Of a stretch of 64,000 nt of DNA, positions 16,606 to 25,390 are shown one piece after another. Both the position numbers and the translations under genes were made by a program. A model generated the notes under the pieces. It was not told the origin of the DNA. It was given only the letters and a program-made list of their open reading frames with translations, and did not search any database. The DNA comes from Arthrobacter sp. EpRS71 (GTDB lineage Bacteria; Actinomycetota; Actinomycetes; Actinomycetales; Micrococcaceae), in NCBI RefSeq assembly GCF_001512285.1, contig NZ_LNUV01000006.1:1159273-1223272 (forward strand), written 5' to 3'. The stretch's first letter is position 1, and every line of letters begins with the position of its first letter.

Positions 16606-18789
16606 TCAGCGCCGAGTGGGCTGCGGCGTCACGGGAACGGTGGGCGTCGGGGGAGGGGCCGGAGCCACGAAAGGCCCACTCGGGTACAGGGACGTGGCCG
16701 TCATCATGTAGTTGGCCCACTGCGGTCCCGCAATCATGTAACCATCCAAGGACTTGTAGAACTTGCCGTTGATGGTGATGTTTTGCCCGGCCCGCTGCTG
16801 ACCCGCTGACGTGTCGCCGAAGAACGACGCCGTTGCAAGACTTGTGGTGTAACCGGCCACCCAGGTGGCGCCGTTGTTGTTGGACGTTCCCGTCTTGGCC
16901 GCCACCGGGACCTGGCCCTGGACCTTGGGGCTGATGTACACCCCCGATCCCATCTTCAGCACATCCTGCAGGACCGCGTTCACGCCCCGCGCCACGGTCG
17001 GCTTCACGGCCTCCCTGCATTCAGGCGTTTGGGCTTGAAACCTGCGCCCTTGGGCATCGCTGATCTCGGTGACGGCGATTGGCTTGCAGTAGGTGCCGTC
17101 GTTCGCAAAGGTGGCGTAGGCGCTCGCCAGCACCACAGGGGCCACCCCAATGGACCCAAGGAGGTTGCCGATCTGGTGCATGTTGACCGGCGCGTTGTCC
17201 AGGCCGCTGTGCAGGCCCACCGTGTCCACCATTTTTTGGATCCCGCAGAAGTCCAACTGGGCTGCGGTGGCAAAAGTGGCCGTGTTGATGGAGTTGTACA
17301 GGCCGTAATTGATGGGCATAGGACGGTAGTAGCCGTCGTCATTGTTTTGCAGGTCATCATCGGCGCCCAGGTTCTGGGCCTTCTGGGCGGTGCTGTAACC
17401 GCCAAGGACCCTGCCGCAGCTCGAGCGCCACGGGAAACCTACGGGATAGACCCTGCGGGAAGCGTCAACAACGGCGGTGGGATTCTTGCCTTCGTTGAGC
17501 CACTCCGCGTAGATGAAGGGCTTCATGGTGGAACCAGGCTGGAAACCGCCCGCACCATTGAGGTCATAGCCGTTCTCGTCCTTGGAGTCCACGTTGAAAT
17601 TCAGCTGGGTGTCGTACTTTCCGTCTTCGGGTACGAACACCGTGTTTTGGGCCATGGCAAGGATTTTCCCGGTGCCCGGTTGAACGGTGGTCATCGCGGC
17701 ACCCCACTTATCCGGGTTGGGGCCGGCGGAAGCATCAACCTGTTCCTGTGCGGCGTTCTGAAGCCGGCTGTCCAACGTGGTGGTGATGGTCAGACCGCCA
17801 CGGTAAAGGAACCGTTCACGTTCCTCCACAGTGGATCCATAGGTCTCGTCGTTGAGGATGAGGTGGGAGACGTAGTCGCAGAAATAGGTGGCAAATGAGG
17901 TACCGGCGCAGCCTTGCAGGGACGGTGTGATGTTGAGCTCAACGGGAGTGGCCACTGCCACGCCGTGATCCACCGCCGTGATCTTGCCCTGTTCCAGCAT
18001 TCGGTCCAGCACCAGATTGCGCCGGTTGAGTGCAGCTTGAGGGTCGACAATGGGGTCATAAATGCTGGGTCCATTGACTAAGCCAGCCAGGAGGGCTGCT
18101 TGGGGCAGGGTCAGGTCCATTGCGGAGGTGCTGAAGAAATAGCGGGATGCTGCTTCGATGCCATAGGCGTTCCGGTTGAAGAACACGATGTTCAGATATC
18201 CCTCAAGGATCTGATCCTTGCTGAACCGCTTCTCCAGCTCCAGTGCGAGCTTAACTTCGCGCAGTTTGTCACCCACGGTCTTCTGGCCGCTGAGCACCAC
18301 ATCCTCCGGACGCCCCTCGGACAGGCGGGATTCGTTGAGCACGTTGGTGACGTATTGCTGGGTCAGTGTGGAGGCGCCTTGCCGGGTGCCCTGGGTCAGG
18401 TTGGAACTTAGCGCCCGCATGATTCCCTGCGCGTCCACGCCCGCGTGCTCGTAGAAGCGGTTATCTTCAATCGCGATGATCGCCTTGCGGATGAACGGAG
18501 ACATCTCCTCCAGCGGAACCTTCACGCGGTTCTCCGCATAGAAGGTGGCAATCAGCTGGCCGTCCGCAGACACCACGGTGCTGGAGAGGGAAGGGGAATC
18601 GACGTTGAGCTGGCTCGGCAGGCGTTGATAAAACCCGACGGAACCGCCCACTGTGGTGCTGGTGAAGGCAACCACTGGTGCCAGGAATCCTGTGATCAGC
18701 ACCCCGCAGAGAGTGCTCACGAAGAAGAACCCGAAGACCCTGAAAAGGACCTTCCCCAGACCTATCTTTGGACCCTTGTTCCGCGCCAT
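16606..18789 (-). CDS. Class A penicillin-binding protein (peptidoglycan glycosyltransferase/transpeptidase)
   Basis: A 727-residue bifunctional cell-wall synthase anchored by one N-terminal helix (about residues 15-40). The glycosyltransferase 51 domain carries EDNRFYEHAGVD with the catalytic Glu, and GASTLTQQYVTN. The transpeptidase domain follows, with the nucleophile motif GSTMKPF, the SxN motif as NSINTA, and the KTG triad as AAKTGTSNNN. The C-terminus is a short Pro/Thr tail. The length suits PBP1A-type enzymes of actinobacteria. Monocistronic in appearance: convergent with the flavoprotein operon and followed upstream by an unrelated kinase fragment. Confidence 0.93.
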   Translation of the reverse strand: MARNKGPKIGLGKVLFRVFGFFFVSTLCGVLITGFLAPVVAFTSTTVGGSVGFYQRLPSQLNVDSPSLSSTVVSADGQLIATFYAENRVKVPLEEMSPFIRKAIIAIEDNRFYEHAGVDAQGIMRALSSNLTQGTRQGASTLTQQYVTNVLNESRLSEGRPEDVVLSGQKTVGDKLREVKLALELEKRFSKDQILEGYLNIVFFNRNAYGIEAASRYFFSTSAMDLTLPQAALLAGLVNGPSIYDPIVDPQAALNRRNLVLDRMLEQGKITAVDHGVAVATPVELNITPSLQGCAGTSFATYFCDYVSHLILNDETYGSTVEERERFLYRGGLTITTTLDSRLQNAAQEQVDASAGPNPDKWGAAMTTVQPGTGKILAMAQNTVFVPEDGKYDTQLNFNVDSKDENGYDLNGAGGFQPGSTMKPFIYAEWLNEGKNPTAVVDASRRVYPVGFPWRSSCGRVLGGYSTAQKAQNLGADDDLQNNDDGYYRPMPINYGLYNSINTATFATAAQLDFCGIQKMVDTVGLHSGLDNAPVNMHQIGNLLGSIGVAPVVLASAYATFANDGTYCKPIAVTEISDAQGRRFQAQTPECREAVKPTVARGVNAVLQDVLKMGSGVYISPKVQGQVPVAAKTGTSNNNGATWVAGYTTSLATASFFGDTSAGQQRAGQNITINGKFYKSLDGYMIAGPQWANYMMTATSLYPSGPFVAPAPPPTPTVPVTPQPTRR

Positions 18790-18896
18790 TTCGTGCCAAT
18801 CCGTAGGGATAACCCGGCTGAAAAGTAGCTACAGAATACGTCCGGCAAAGCCGCGCGGCTACGGGTGGGGGACCCTAAAATGGTCCCAAATCGGAC

Positions 18897-19370
18897 TCAA
18901 TCCAGCGGCAGCGTTACCCTCACACTGGTGCCCCGCCCAACCGCGGAGTCGATGTCGACTGTTCCTCCGGCGTCGTGGACTGCTATGGACATCAGCAACA
19001 AGCCGAAACCGTGCCGCCGGCCACTGGGTGCGGCGTGGATTTCGAATCCGCTGCCGTCATCGGTGACGGTGAGCTGGATGCCGTGATAGACGGCGTTGAG
19101 GCGGACGGTGAGCTCGCTGGCATTGGCGTAGTTAAGGGTGTTGCTGAAGGTCTCTTGGGCTACGTGATAGAGGAGGGCGGCGGCTGTGGAGGAGATCTCG
19201 ATGCCGTGATGCGGGGTGTGCCAATGGACCGTGACGCCCTCGCGCCGCAACGGTGCTGCAAGACGGTCGATGCATCCCGCGACACCCAGTGCGTAGAAAT
19301 CCACGGGGTTCTGGTCCTGGATGATGCCCTTTACAGCCACCACCTCGGTTAGTGCTGATGCCTGATCCAT
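18897..19370 (-). CDS. Histidine kinase-like ATPase fragment (sensor kinase lacking sensor and DHp regions)
   Basis: About 157 residues. It matches only the C-terminal ATP-binding part of NarL-partner sensor kinases: N box HVAQETFSNTLNYANA, G1-type DDGSGFE, HGFGLLLM and a terminal GRGTSVRVTLPL. The histidine-bearing dimerisation segment and any membrane sensor are missing, and no response regulator lies nearby. ATG at 19370 has GGGGGA four bases upstream; an in-frame ATG at 19397 is possible but poorly placed. Upstream sequence (19398-19540) shows no continuation in any frame. It may be a degraded kinase or a free ATPase domain, as in anti-sigma-like proteins. Confidence 0.65.
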   Translation of the reverse strand: MDQASALTEVVAVKGIIQDQNPVDFYALGVAGCIDRLAAPLRREGVTVHWHTPHHGIEISSTAAALLYHVAQETFSNTLNYANASELTVRLNAVYHGIQLTVTDDGSGFEIHAAPSGRRHGFGLLLMSIAVHDAGGTVDIDSAVGRGTSVRVTLPLD

Positions 19371-19540
19371 TGCTTCCCCCACGTCGTTGTGATTCATACC
19401 TGAAATTCGTTGCCGAAACCCCTGTGTATGGGTGCTTCGTGCTTCCAGCGTGGCGCTGTTATATCAAGGAAGCTTTTCGATTTGCTCAAGTTCGCATCAA
19501 GTTTTGCGGGCGCTTGCCATGGGTGCACTGGTGGTGAGGA

Positions 19541-19580
19541 AGCGCCCGACGGCGGTCCTTGAGTACCGTCGTCGGGCGCT
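19541..19580. terminator. 16-bp hairpin downstream of the DUF4353 lipoprotein gene
   Basis: Left arm 19541-19556, eight-base loop, right arm 19565-19580, with one G-T wobble. It lies 15 nt past the stop of the minus-strand lipoprotein gene and upstream of the kinase fragment. No T-run is present. It marks the end of the five-gene operon. Confidence 0.6.
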
Positions 19581-19594
19581 GTCCGCCCCCGGAT

Positions 19595-21172
19595 CTAGCG
19601 GCGGCCGGGGCCCTGAGCCTGGGTGTACTGGCCCGCAGTCACTGTGCCCTGTTCCTCGGCACCACTCATGGAGCCGGTGGTCACCCCGGACTCAGCGTCA
19701 GCACTGCCACCGGTGTACACGGTGTACGTGGCCCCGTCGGTGATGGCCGAGGACGAGTACACCAAGGATGCGGTGGTCTTGGTGGTCACGAACGTCGCAA
19801 CCACTGCTCCGGCGGAATCAACAATATGTACCGGGGTTCCGGCTGAGACCGACGAGTCGAACGTCACCTGCACACCCGACTGCGTGGACGAGGCACCCGG
19901 AGTCACCGCCATTCCGGCACTGCCTGCCGCTGCGACGGTGCCGCCGGTCACGGTGAGTTCACCGTTCACATCCAGCGCTCCGTTGCCGTCGTTGGTGGGA
20001 CCGTTCACCACCACGGTGCCGCCGGAGATGGTGGCGTTTCCGTTGGAGTCCAAGCCGTCACCTTCGGCGTTGATGGTGAGCGTTCCACCGGAGACCTCCA
20101 CGGTGTAGTCGCCCACCGTTTCGCCACCACCCATCCCGCCACCGCCGGGCCCGCCCATGCCAGCGGCGGCACCCGTATCCGCAGAAGTGGACGCGCCACC
20201 GGAGGCGTTCACGCCGTCGTCGTTCGCCGTGACGGAAACGTCGCCTCCGGTAATGGCGATGTGCTGTGCCTCCAGGCCTTCCTCGGACTCGGCCACGTTG
20301 ACTGTTCCACCTGAAACGGTGAGCGTGTTGTAAGCCTTCACCCCGTCGTCGCCCGCATTGACGGTCAGCGAGCCGCCGCTGACCAAGAGCCAGCCGCGGC
20401 CTTCGTCGGTTTCGTTGTCAGCCTTCACTCCGTCCCCGCCGGCAGTCACCTGGTAGGCGCCGTCCAGCAGCACGGTGTAGTCCTTGCCCCGGATGCCGTC
20501 GTCCACTGCGTCCACGGTGACCTTGCCCGCGGCCATCACCAAGCCATCCTTGGACACGATGCCGTCGTTGGACTCCCCGTTGACGGTGAGGGAACCGGTC
20601 CCGGCGATGGTCAGATCTGCCATGGAGTAGAGGGCCGCGTTGGGCGCGTCCTCGCTTTGGTCGGCGTAGCTGGTGGCGTCGGTCAACGTGTTGGTGCTGC
20701 CGTCTTCCAGATACACGATCGCTTCGTCCGCGCTCTGCACCACGAACGGTGACCCGGTGGAGTTGCCCAGTTCCACGCCGTCCAGGATGATGCGCACCGT
20801 ATCTTCTTCTCCCGCTGCCACCACGATCTGCCCGTCACTGAGGGAGCCGCTGAGGCGGTACGTTCCGGCGGCGCTGATGGTGACGGTGTTGCCGTCAACG
20901 GCCACCCCGGTGGAGGACGACGACGTCACTTTGCTGCCGCCGTCGGCCAGGCTGATTGCCACTTCAGTTGCGGCGTCCCACGTGAGGTCGTCGCTGTCGT
21001 AGTGGGTGTCTTCCTCAATGGTGGCGGCGGTGACGGCCTGCTGGGTGGTGGTGGTGCTGGACGTGGTGCCGGTGGAGGTGGACGTGGAACTCGTGGCGGC
21101 GGTGGAGCAGCCTGCCAGGGAGATGGCCAAGGCGACGGCGGCAACGGAAAGGGAAGTGCGGAAGGAGCGCAT
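19595..21172 (-). CDS. Carbohydrate-binding beta-helix lipoprotein (DUF4353/Cthe_2159-like)
   Basis: A 525-residue secreted lipoprotein: signal peptide with lipobox ISLAGC (Cys22), a Ser/Thr linker to about residue 45, then many short beta repeats such as GGSLTVNAGDDGVKAYN and GGDVSVTANDDGVNA, which form a right-handed beta-helix with Asp-rich turns likely to bind calcium. A glycine-rich insertion (GMGGPGGGGMGGGE) interrupts the middle. Relatives bind cellulose or polygalacturonate and co-occur with VTC, DUF4956 and CotH genes. Last gene of the operon, 61 nt after the VTC gene. Its role is probably to hold or organise a surface polymer; no catalytic activity is evident. Confidence 0.85.
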   Translation of the reverse strand: MRSFRTSLSVAAVALAISLAGCSTAATSSTSTSTGTTSSTTTTQQAVTAATIEEDTHYDSDDLTWDAATEVAISLADGGSKVTSSSSTGVAVDGNTVTISAAGTYRLSGSLSDGQIVVAAGEEDTVRIILDGVELGNSTGSPFVVQSADEAIVYLEDGSTNTLTDATSYADQSEDAPNAALYSMADLTIAGTGSLTVNGESNDGIVSKDGLVMAAGKVTVDAVDDGIRGKDYTVLLDGAYQVTAGGDGVKADNETDEGRGWLLVSGGSLTVNAGDDGVKAYNTLTVSGGTVNVAESEEGLEAQHIAITGGDVSVTANDDGVNASGGASTSADTGAAAGMGGPGGGGMGGGETVGDYTVEVSGGTLTINAEGDGLDSNGNATISGGTVVVNGPTNDGNGALDVNGELTVTGGTVAAAGSAGMAVTPGASSTQSGVQVTFDSSVSAGTPVHIVDSAGAVVATFVTTKTTASLVYSSSAITDGATYTVYTGGSADAESGVTTGSMSGAEEQGTVTAGQYTQAQGPGRR

Positions 21173-21233
21173 GGTGGATTCCTAGGTCTGTGGAGGGAAT
21201 GTCTGTGGAAGGGGCGGTCAAAGCAGGGGACGG

Positions 21234-22022
21234 TCAGTGGAGGGGGCGCAGGGGCATCCTGCGGCGAAGGGTTTGGTTCCAGCGGTTGGCGGGGAGCTCG
21301 GGATGGAGGGCGGCCATGCCGGTGGCGAACTTGGAGATGCGGCACGGGCGGACACCGTGTGCCCACAAGTGCCTGTCCAGAGGGCCGGGAGCGGAACCGG
21401 ATTTTGTTTCCACCACCACCGCGTTGTCCAAAACCCAGGGCTCGCCATCGGGGGCCTGCCATGTGACATCGGAGTCGATGGTGGCGCGGCTGCCGGATCC
21501 GGGGAGGTACAGGGTGGTGCGGTCGTAGCGGGTGGACAGGACCGGCTCCAACGGGCCGAACGCGACGTCGCCGATGGTTGCCGCGAGTGTCTCGTTGACG
21601 TACGCCAGCCCCTCCTCGGTCAACCGGTCGCGGTCGCACAGCTCATAGGGGATGCGCTCTTTCACGGTGGCCTCGCGGGCGCCTTCGGTCTTGACTTCCA
21701 GGAAGCTCACGGCGCTGTCCACATAGGTTCGTGTGCGGATCTTGAACCGACGGCGCCGGCCATGAGCGGCCAGCATGTAGCTGTCCAAACCGGGCGTATC
21801 GAAGTAGACGGAGTCGTAATCGAAGGTCCGCTTCCCGTCCATTTCCAAGACCCGGGCCTCGGTGCTGAACGTGCTGAGGACCTTCCGTGCCGTTGCCGAT
21901 GGAACCAGATACTTCCGATCAACCCGGGTCAGCAGCGCGGCTTCCGTGGTGAGTTCTTCAAGCCCGACGGCGGGCAGCTCGCTCAGCTGCGGGATGATCG
22001 GCTGGGCGTCGATGCGGCTCAT
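21234..22022 (-). CDS. VTC-domain protein (polyphosphate polymerase-like)
   Basis: A 262-residue CYTH-like tunnel domain related to the catalytic domain of the eukaryotic vacuolar transporter chaperone. The basic residues of the tunnel are visible in RVDRKYLV, RRRFKIRTRTY, FLEVKTE and KERIPY; LSTRYDRTTLY follows, and the end of the domain carries VVETKSG and RISKFATGM. By family it would polymerise or bind polyphosphate or a nucleotide, but bacterial VTC proteins next to DUF4956 have no proven activity known to me. It overlaps the DUF4956 gene by 4 nt, which suggests a membrane complex with that protein. Confidence 0.85.
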   Translation of the reverse strand: MSRIDAQPIIPQLSELPAVGLEELTTEAALLTRVDRKYLVPSATARKVLSTFSTEARVLEMDGKRTFDYDSVYFDTPGLDSYMLAAHGRRRRFKIRTRTYVDSAVSFLEVKTEGAREATVKERIPYELCDRDRLTEEGLAYVNETLAATIGDVAFGPLEPVLSTRYDRTTLYLPGSGSRATIDSDVTWQAPDGEPWVLDNAVVVETKSGSAPGPLDRHLWAHGVRPCRISKFATGMAALHPELPANRWNQTLRRRMPLRPLH

Positions 22023-22720
22023 GCGACACCGGCCGAGGTGGGTACGGACTGCTGGGTTTGCTGCGGCGCAGGCTGCGGGGACTGGGCCGGCAGTTCCTCC
22101 GGCGCCGGGGTCAGCGCGCCGGCCGGCTGGTTGAAGCCCAGCTGTGAGTGCCGCGGCTGGGACAGGTCCTGGTGGAGGGGGCGGACCGCGTACCGGACGT
22201 CCACAATGGTCTTGTCGTTGACGAGGTCCAGTTCCTGGATGGTGGCCGAATGAACAGTGCCGTTGAGGACTTCCTCCAGCCGGGCGTAGAGCTCGGGCTC
22301 GCTGTTGATGGCCCGGTCCAGCACCACCAACTGGTGGCGGTAGGCCGGGAGGACCCGGGGGTTGTCGCCGACGAACATCACCAGCAGAACCAACGCCATG
22401 AGGGACAGCGTCAGCCAGAGCGGCTCGACGCCGATGCCTGCGATCAGTCCCAACGCCAACGCCGAGAAGTAGTAGGCAACTTCATGCTGGGCGAGTTCCG
22501 TGGACCGGAGGCGGATGATGGAGAGAACACCAAACAAACCCAGTCCCAGGCCAACACCAGCGGCCGAACCGGACAATGCTGTGGCGACGGCCAGGACGCC
22601 GACGTTCATGCCCAGGTAAGAAACAACCAGGTCGCGGCGCCGGTGCCGGCGGAGGTAGAGGGCGAGCGTCAAAAGGGTGATGGCGGCCAGGTCTGCCGCT
22701 ATGAGGATGATGGTGTTCAT
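22019..22720 (-). CDS. DUF4956 integral membrane protein
   Basis: A 233-residue protein with about four to five membrane helices in the first 125 residues (first helix at the extreme N-terminus). A conserved cytoplasmic-type segment follows the GVLSIIRLRSTELAQHEVAYYF motif. The last 50 residues are Pro/Gln-rich and probably disordered. It sits between the glycosyltransferase and VTC genes with 1-nt and 4-nt overlaps. DUF4956 and VTC genes are repeatedly paired in bacteria, so it is probably the membrane anchor or channel partner of the VTC protein. Function unknown. Confidence 0.85.
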   Translation of the reverse strand: MNTIILIAADLAAITLLTLALYLRRHRRRDLVVSYLGMNVGVLAVATALSGSAAGVGLGLGLFGVLSIIRLRSTELAQHEVAYYFSALALGLIAGIGVEPLWLTLSLMALVLLVMFVGDNPRVLPAYRHQLVVLDRAINSEPELYARLEEVLNGTVHSATIQELDLVNDKTIVDVRYAVRPLHQDLSQPRHSQLGFNQPAGALTPAPEELPAQSPQPAPQQTQQSVPTSAGVA

Positions 22721-23865
22721 CAGTTACTCCGGAATCTCTTGGGGGATTGATCTCCACTTTTCCCGGCGAGGCTGTGTTGAAACTGTGCCGGGACCAAGGC
22801 TGGGATATGTGTTTCGACGGCGGTGGCTTCCGTTGGCGTGGCCCGCGCCTTCCGGACGAACAAGAACCGCTGCTGCACCACGTAACTGATGCCCAGCAGG
22901 GTCAGTTCGGTGCCGAGCTTGGCCAGGAGGTCCGGGACAGCCAGCGATGTGAGGGTCCACATCGCGGCGTAGTTGGCGGACAACAGGACGAGCACCAGGG
23001 CTGCATATCCTGTAGCCGCGGCACGGAACGAGGTATCCCGCCCGTGGTCAAAAACGAATCGACGATTGATCATGAAGTTCACCGTGGCGCTCACCAGCCG
23101 GGCCCCCACCACCGCCAGCAGAAGGGAGTCCGTCACGGCGCTCAGGAGCAGGAACATCACCAGGTCCACCGCGAACGCGGACAGGGATGAACCGAGGAAC
23201 ATCAACAGGGGCGCGTAGATCCTGATCGAGTCGGCCACGGGGCGGAAGTGCGAGCCCGAGTTGTGGTCCAGATATACCGTGGCTATTTCCACACTCTTGA
23301 TGCCGTAGCCGGCCTGCTTCGCCTCCAGCAGCAGGTTGAGTTCGTACTCGTACCGCTGCCCACGGACGGTCAGCAGCCAAGGGATCATATCCGCCCGGTA
23401 ACCGCGGAGGCCCGTTTGCGTGTCCGTGATCCGTTGACCGGTCGCGAGCCTGAACAGACCCCGCGTTACTGTGTTGCCGAACCTGCTCCGGGCGGGGACG
23501 TTTCCGGTGAAGTTCCGGCAGCCCAGGACCATCGCAGCCGTGACGTGACGGACGCGGTCGGATACGGCAAGAATGTCGGCCACTCCGTGTTGGCCGTCGC
23601 TGTCAGCGCAGACCACGTCATGGCCCGGGAATCGCTCGGCGATGAAGGCGAAACCGCTCTTCAGGGCGTGGCCCTTGCCGCCGTTCACGGCGTAACTGAG
23701 CACATGGCACCCAAGCCGGGCAACGGCGTCGAACGTGTCCTTATAGTCAGGCCCGGAACCGTCGTCCACCACCACGATGGTCAGCCACGGATCGGCTTCC
23801 TGAAGATTGCGGACAAGGGCCGTGAGCTGGTGGTCCGGCTCGTACGCCGGTATGAGGATGATCAT
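22720..23865 (-). CDS. GT2 glycosyltransferase fused to a GtrA-type membrane domain
   Basis: 381 residues with two parts. Residues 1-220 form a dolichyl-phosphate-mannose synthase-like GT-A domain (IILIPAYEPD, VVVDDGSG, and CADSDGQH supplying the metal-binding Asp residues). Residues 225-350 form four helices of the GtrA/DPMS family (LRLVSATVNFMINRRFVF-type motif, here GARLVSATVNFMINRRF). Such fusions make a lipid-linked sugar and may flip it across the membrane. It overlaps both neighbours. It would feed a glycosyl donor to the outside face, where the phosphodiester glycosidase and carbohydrate-binding lipoprotein act. Confidence 0.87.
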   Translation of the reverse strand: MIILIPAYEPDHQLTALVRNLQEADPWLTIVVVDDGSGPDYKDTFDAVARLGCHVLSYAVNGGKGHALKSGFAFIAERFPGHDVVCADSDGQHGVADILAVSDRVRHVTAAMVLGCRNFTGNVPARSRFGNTVTRGLFRLATGQRITDTQTGLRGYRADMIPWLLTVRGQRYEYELNLLLEAKQAGYGIKSVEIATVYLDHNSGSHFRPVADSIRIYAPLLMFLGSSLSAFAVDLVMFLLLSAVTDSLLLAVVGARLVSATVNFMINRRFVFDHGRDTSFRAAATGYAALVLVLLSANYAAMWTLTSLAVPDLLAKLGTELTLLGISYVVQQRFLFVRKARATPTEATAVETHIPALVPAQFQHSLAGKSGDQSPKRFRSN

Positions 23866-24848
23866 GACTGGGCGATGTAGAGGATGTCCGAGGTGCCGCG
23901 CTCTTTGTTCTCGCCCAGCGGGTTGTTCACCAGGGAACCGTTGAAGTACATGGTGGAGGAGCCGCCGCCGTCGATGTTGTATGCGGTGGTGGCCCCTAGG
24001 TCCTTCATGATCTGGGCCAGGCCGGTCATGGTGACACCGGCGCTGTAGCCGGGACTGCGGCCGTCCACTACCACGAACACCAGGTGGTTCTCATCGATCA
24101 CGCCCACGGCCGTGCGGGGCTGCTCGCCCTGGATGGAGTGGTTGCCGAAGTTGGTATCAACCTCCACGTCTTCGATGCCCGAGGCGATCTGGCCGTTGTC
24201 CAGCAGCGAAGGCCCGAAGGAGAGCGTGTTCCACACGCCGTCCGCGATGAGCTGGTCGGCGGTGGTGGTGGTCTCGTCGTACACCTTGACGGTGCCGTCC
24301 TTGTAGAAGGCGAGCCCTTGCCGCGCACCCTCATCCCGGTACACCACACCGTTGCGGATCACGATGCCGGTGTCGCGGAAGCCGTAGTAGTCGCCGTTGA
24401 TGGCGAAGATCGCGTTGTGGTCCTCGGCGATCGCGGACGTGGTCTCGGTGATGTTCTCGCCATAGGTATCCTCGGCGAATGCCGACTTCAGCGTGGTGGC
24501 ATCATCAAGCACGACGTCGGCAACGTAGTAGGTGACGGTGTCGTCACCGCTGCCGGTGGTCACGGTTGAGACAGTGACACCCGTGTCGCCCGAGGTGTAC
24601 GAGGTATCGGTGACCACGGCGCTCGCCGACGTGTCAGCGGAAGTGGCGTCCGTCGTCGTGGTTGTGGTGGTTCCGGCCTGGCTTGCCTCGTACTCGGAGA
24701 CGTTGGTGATCTCAGCGTGCGGGACCACGAACCGGTCAAGTGCCCAGGCGGCAGCACCACCGGCAGAAAGAGTGACCGCCAGAACGGCGGAGATCACGGC
24801 GCGCCGTGTCCGGCCGCCCTTACGGTGTTCAGTCTGTGGAGGAGTCAT
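23862..24848 (-). CDS. Secreted phosphodiester glycosidase (NAGPA-domain) protein
   Basis: A 328-residue protein with one N-terminal helix or signal anchor (about residues 16-38, after GRTRR) and a Thr/Ser linker. A NAGPA/exopolysaccharide-biosynthesis domain covers about residues 100-325: FAINGDYYG, RTAVG, FVVVDGRSPGYSAG and the strongly conserved YNIDGGGSSTMY. Homologues remove N-acetylglucosamine from phosphodiester-linked glycans. First gene of the five-gene operon with 4-nt overlap to the GT2-GtrA gene. GAGGA abuts the ATG directly, so the translation signal is unusual. It likely trims or remodels a phosphate-linked surface glycan. Confidence 0.85.
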   Translation of the reverse strand: MTPPQTEHRKGGRTRRAVISAVLAVTLSAGGAAAWALDRFVVPHAEITNVSEYEASQAGTTTTTTTDATSADTSASAVVTDTSYTSGDTGVTVSTVTTGSGDDTVTYYVADVVLDDATTLKSAFAEDTYGENITETTSAIAEDHNAIFAINGDYYGFRDTGIVIRNGVVYRDEGARQGLAFYKDGTVKVYDETTTTADQLIADGVWNTLSFGPSLLDNGQIASGIEDVEVDTNFGNHSIQGEQPRTAVGVIDENHLVFVVVDGRSPGYSAGVTMTGLAQIMKDLGATTAYNIDGGGSSTMYFNGSLVNNPLGENKERGTSDILYIAQS

Positions 24849-24913
24849 TCCTCATTTCTACGGAGCAAGGCTACGCCGGAGGTTTGCCCAACATATGCGG
24901 GGGCTGTGAAGGT

Positions 24914-25174
24914 CTAGATCTTGTTGCCTGCCGCCAAGGCCGCCTGTTCAATGCGTGCCCGGTGGGCTGCCCATTCTTCCGAGGTCCGGCCCGGAATGTT
25001 CGGATCCCCGGGCCTCTGTCCCGCGGAGCCGTCAATGAGCTCCCTGATGATGTCTGCATGCCCTGCGTGGCGGGCGGTCTCCACGCACATGTGAACCAGG
25101 ATCTGGTGGAGCGTTACGTTCTTCTTCTCCTCAGACCACCACGGCACCACGCCCGGCGCATCCAACGGGAGGGC
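24914..25174 (-). pseudogene. DinB-like (DUF664) gene remnant
   Basis: Only the last 85 or so codons of a DinB/DUF664 protein are recognisable, from LPLDAPGVVPWW through TLHQILVHMCVETARHAGHAD to a stop at 24914. The His residues of the metal site (H in LHQ, HAGH) are kept. Upstream of 25174 the frame stays open to 25324, but the sequence is no longer family-like, and the usual N-terminal half is absent in all frames. A truncated gene, perhaps cut when the glycosaminoglycan locus arrived. It occupies most of the 540-nt gap between 24849 and 25390. Confidence 0.6.
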
Positions 25175-25390
25175 CGGGTGACGGGGCCGGGGCCGCCGAG
25201 TTCGCTGGAAACATGCCAACACCCCCGGGTATCTCCATCGAACTCGCAGCGTTCCCGCGACCTGGCGCACGTGTCCAGGTACTGCTTTATTCCTCCCTTC
25301 CACCTGGCGTTGACTACAACGCAAGCCAGTGGAGGGCCCCGGCCAAAAGACGCCGGACCAGGCCCATCCACGAGTGTTAGGAGCAACTCC

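Noticed and set aside
15227..17020. Minus-strand open frame of about 600 codons crossing the flavoprotein and repeat region
   Set aside because: It spans the end of one real gene, a palindromic repeat block and the antisense of another frame of the penicillin-binding protein gene; composition is Arg/His/Gly-rich as in antisense GC artefacts.
24806..25390. 195-codon N-terminal extension of the lyase gene
   Set aside because: It overlaps the DinB remnant, lacks secretion features, and the Tat signal with a good ribosome binding site at 25391 gives a mature protein of the known family length.
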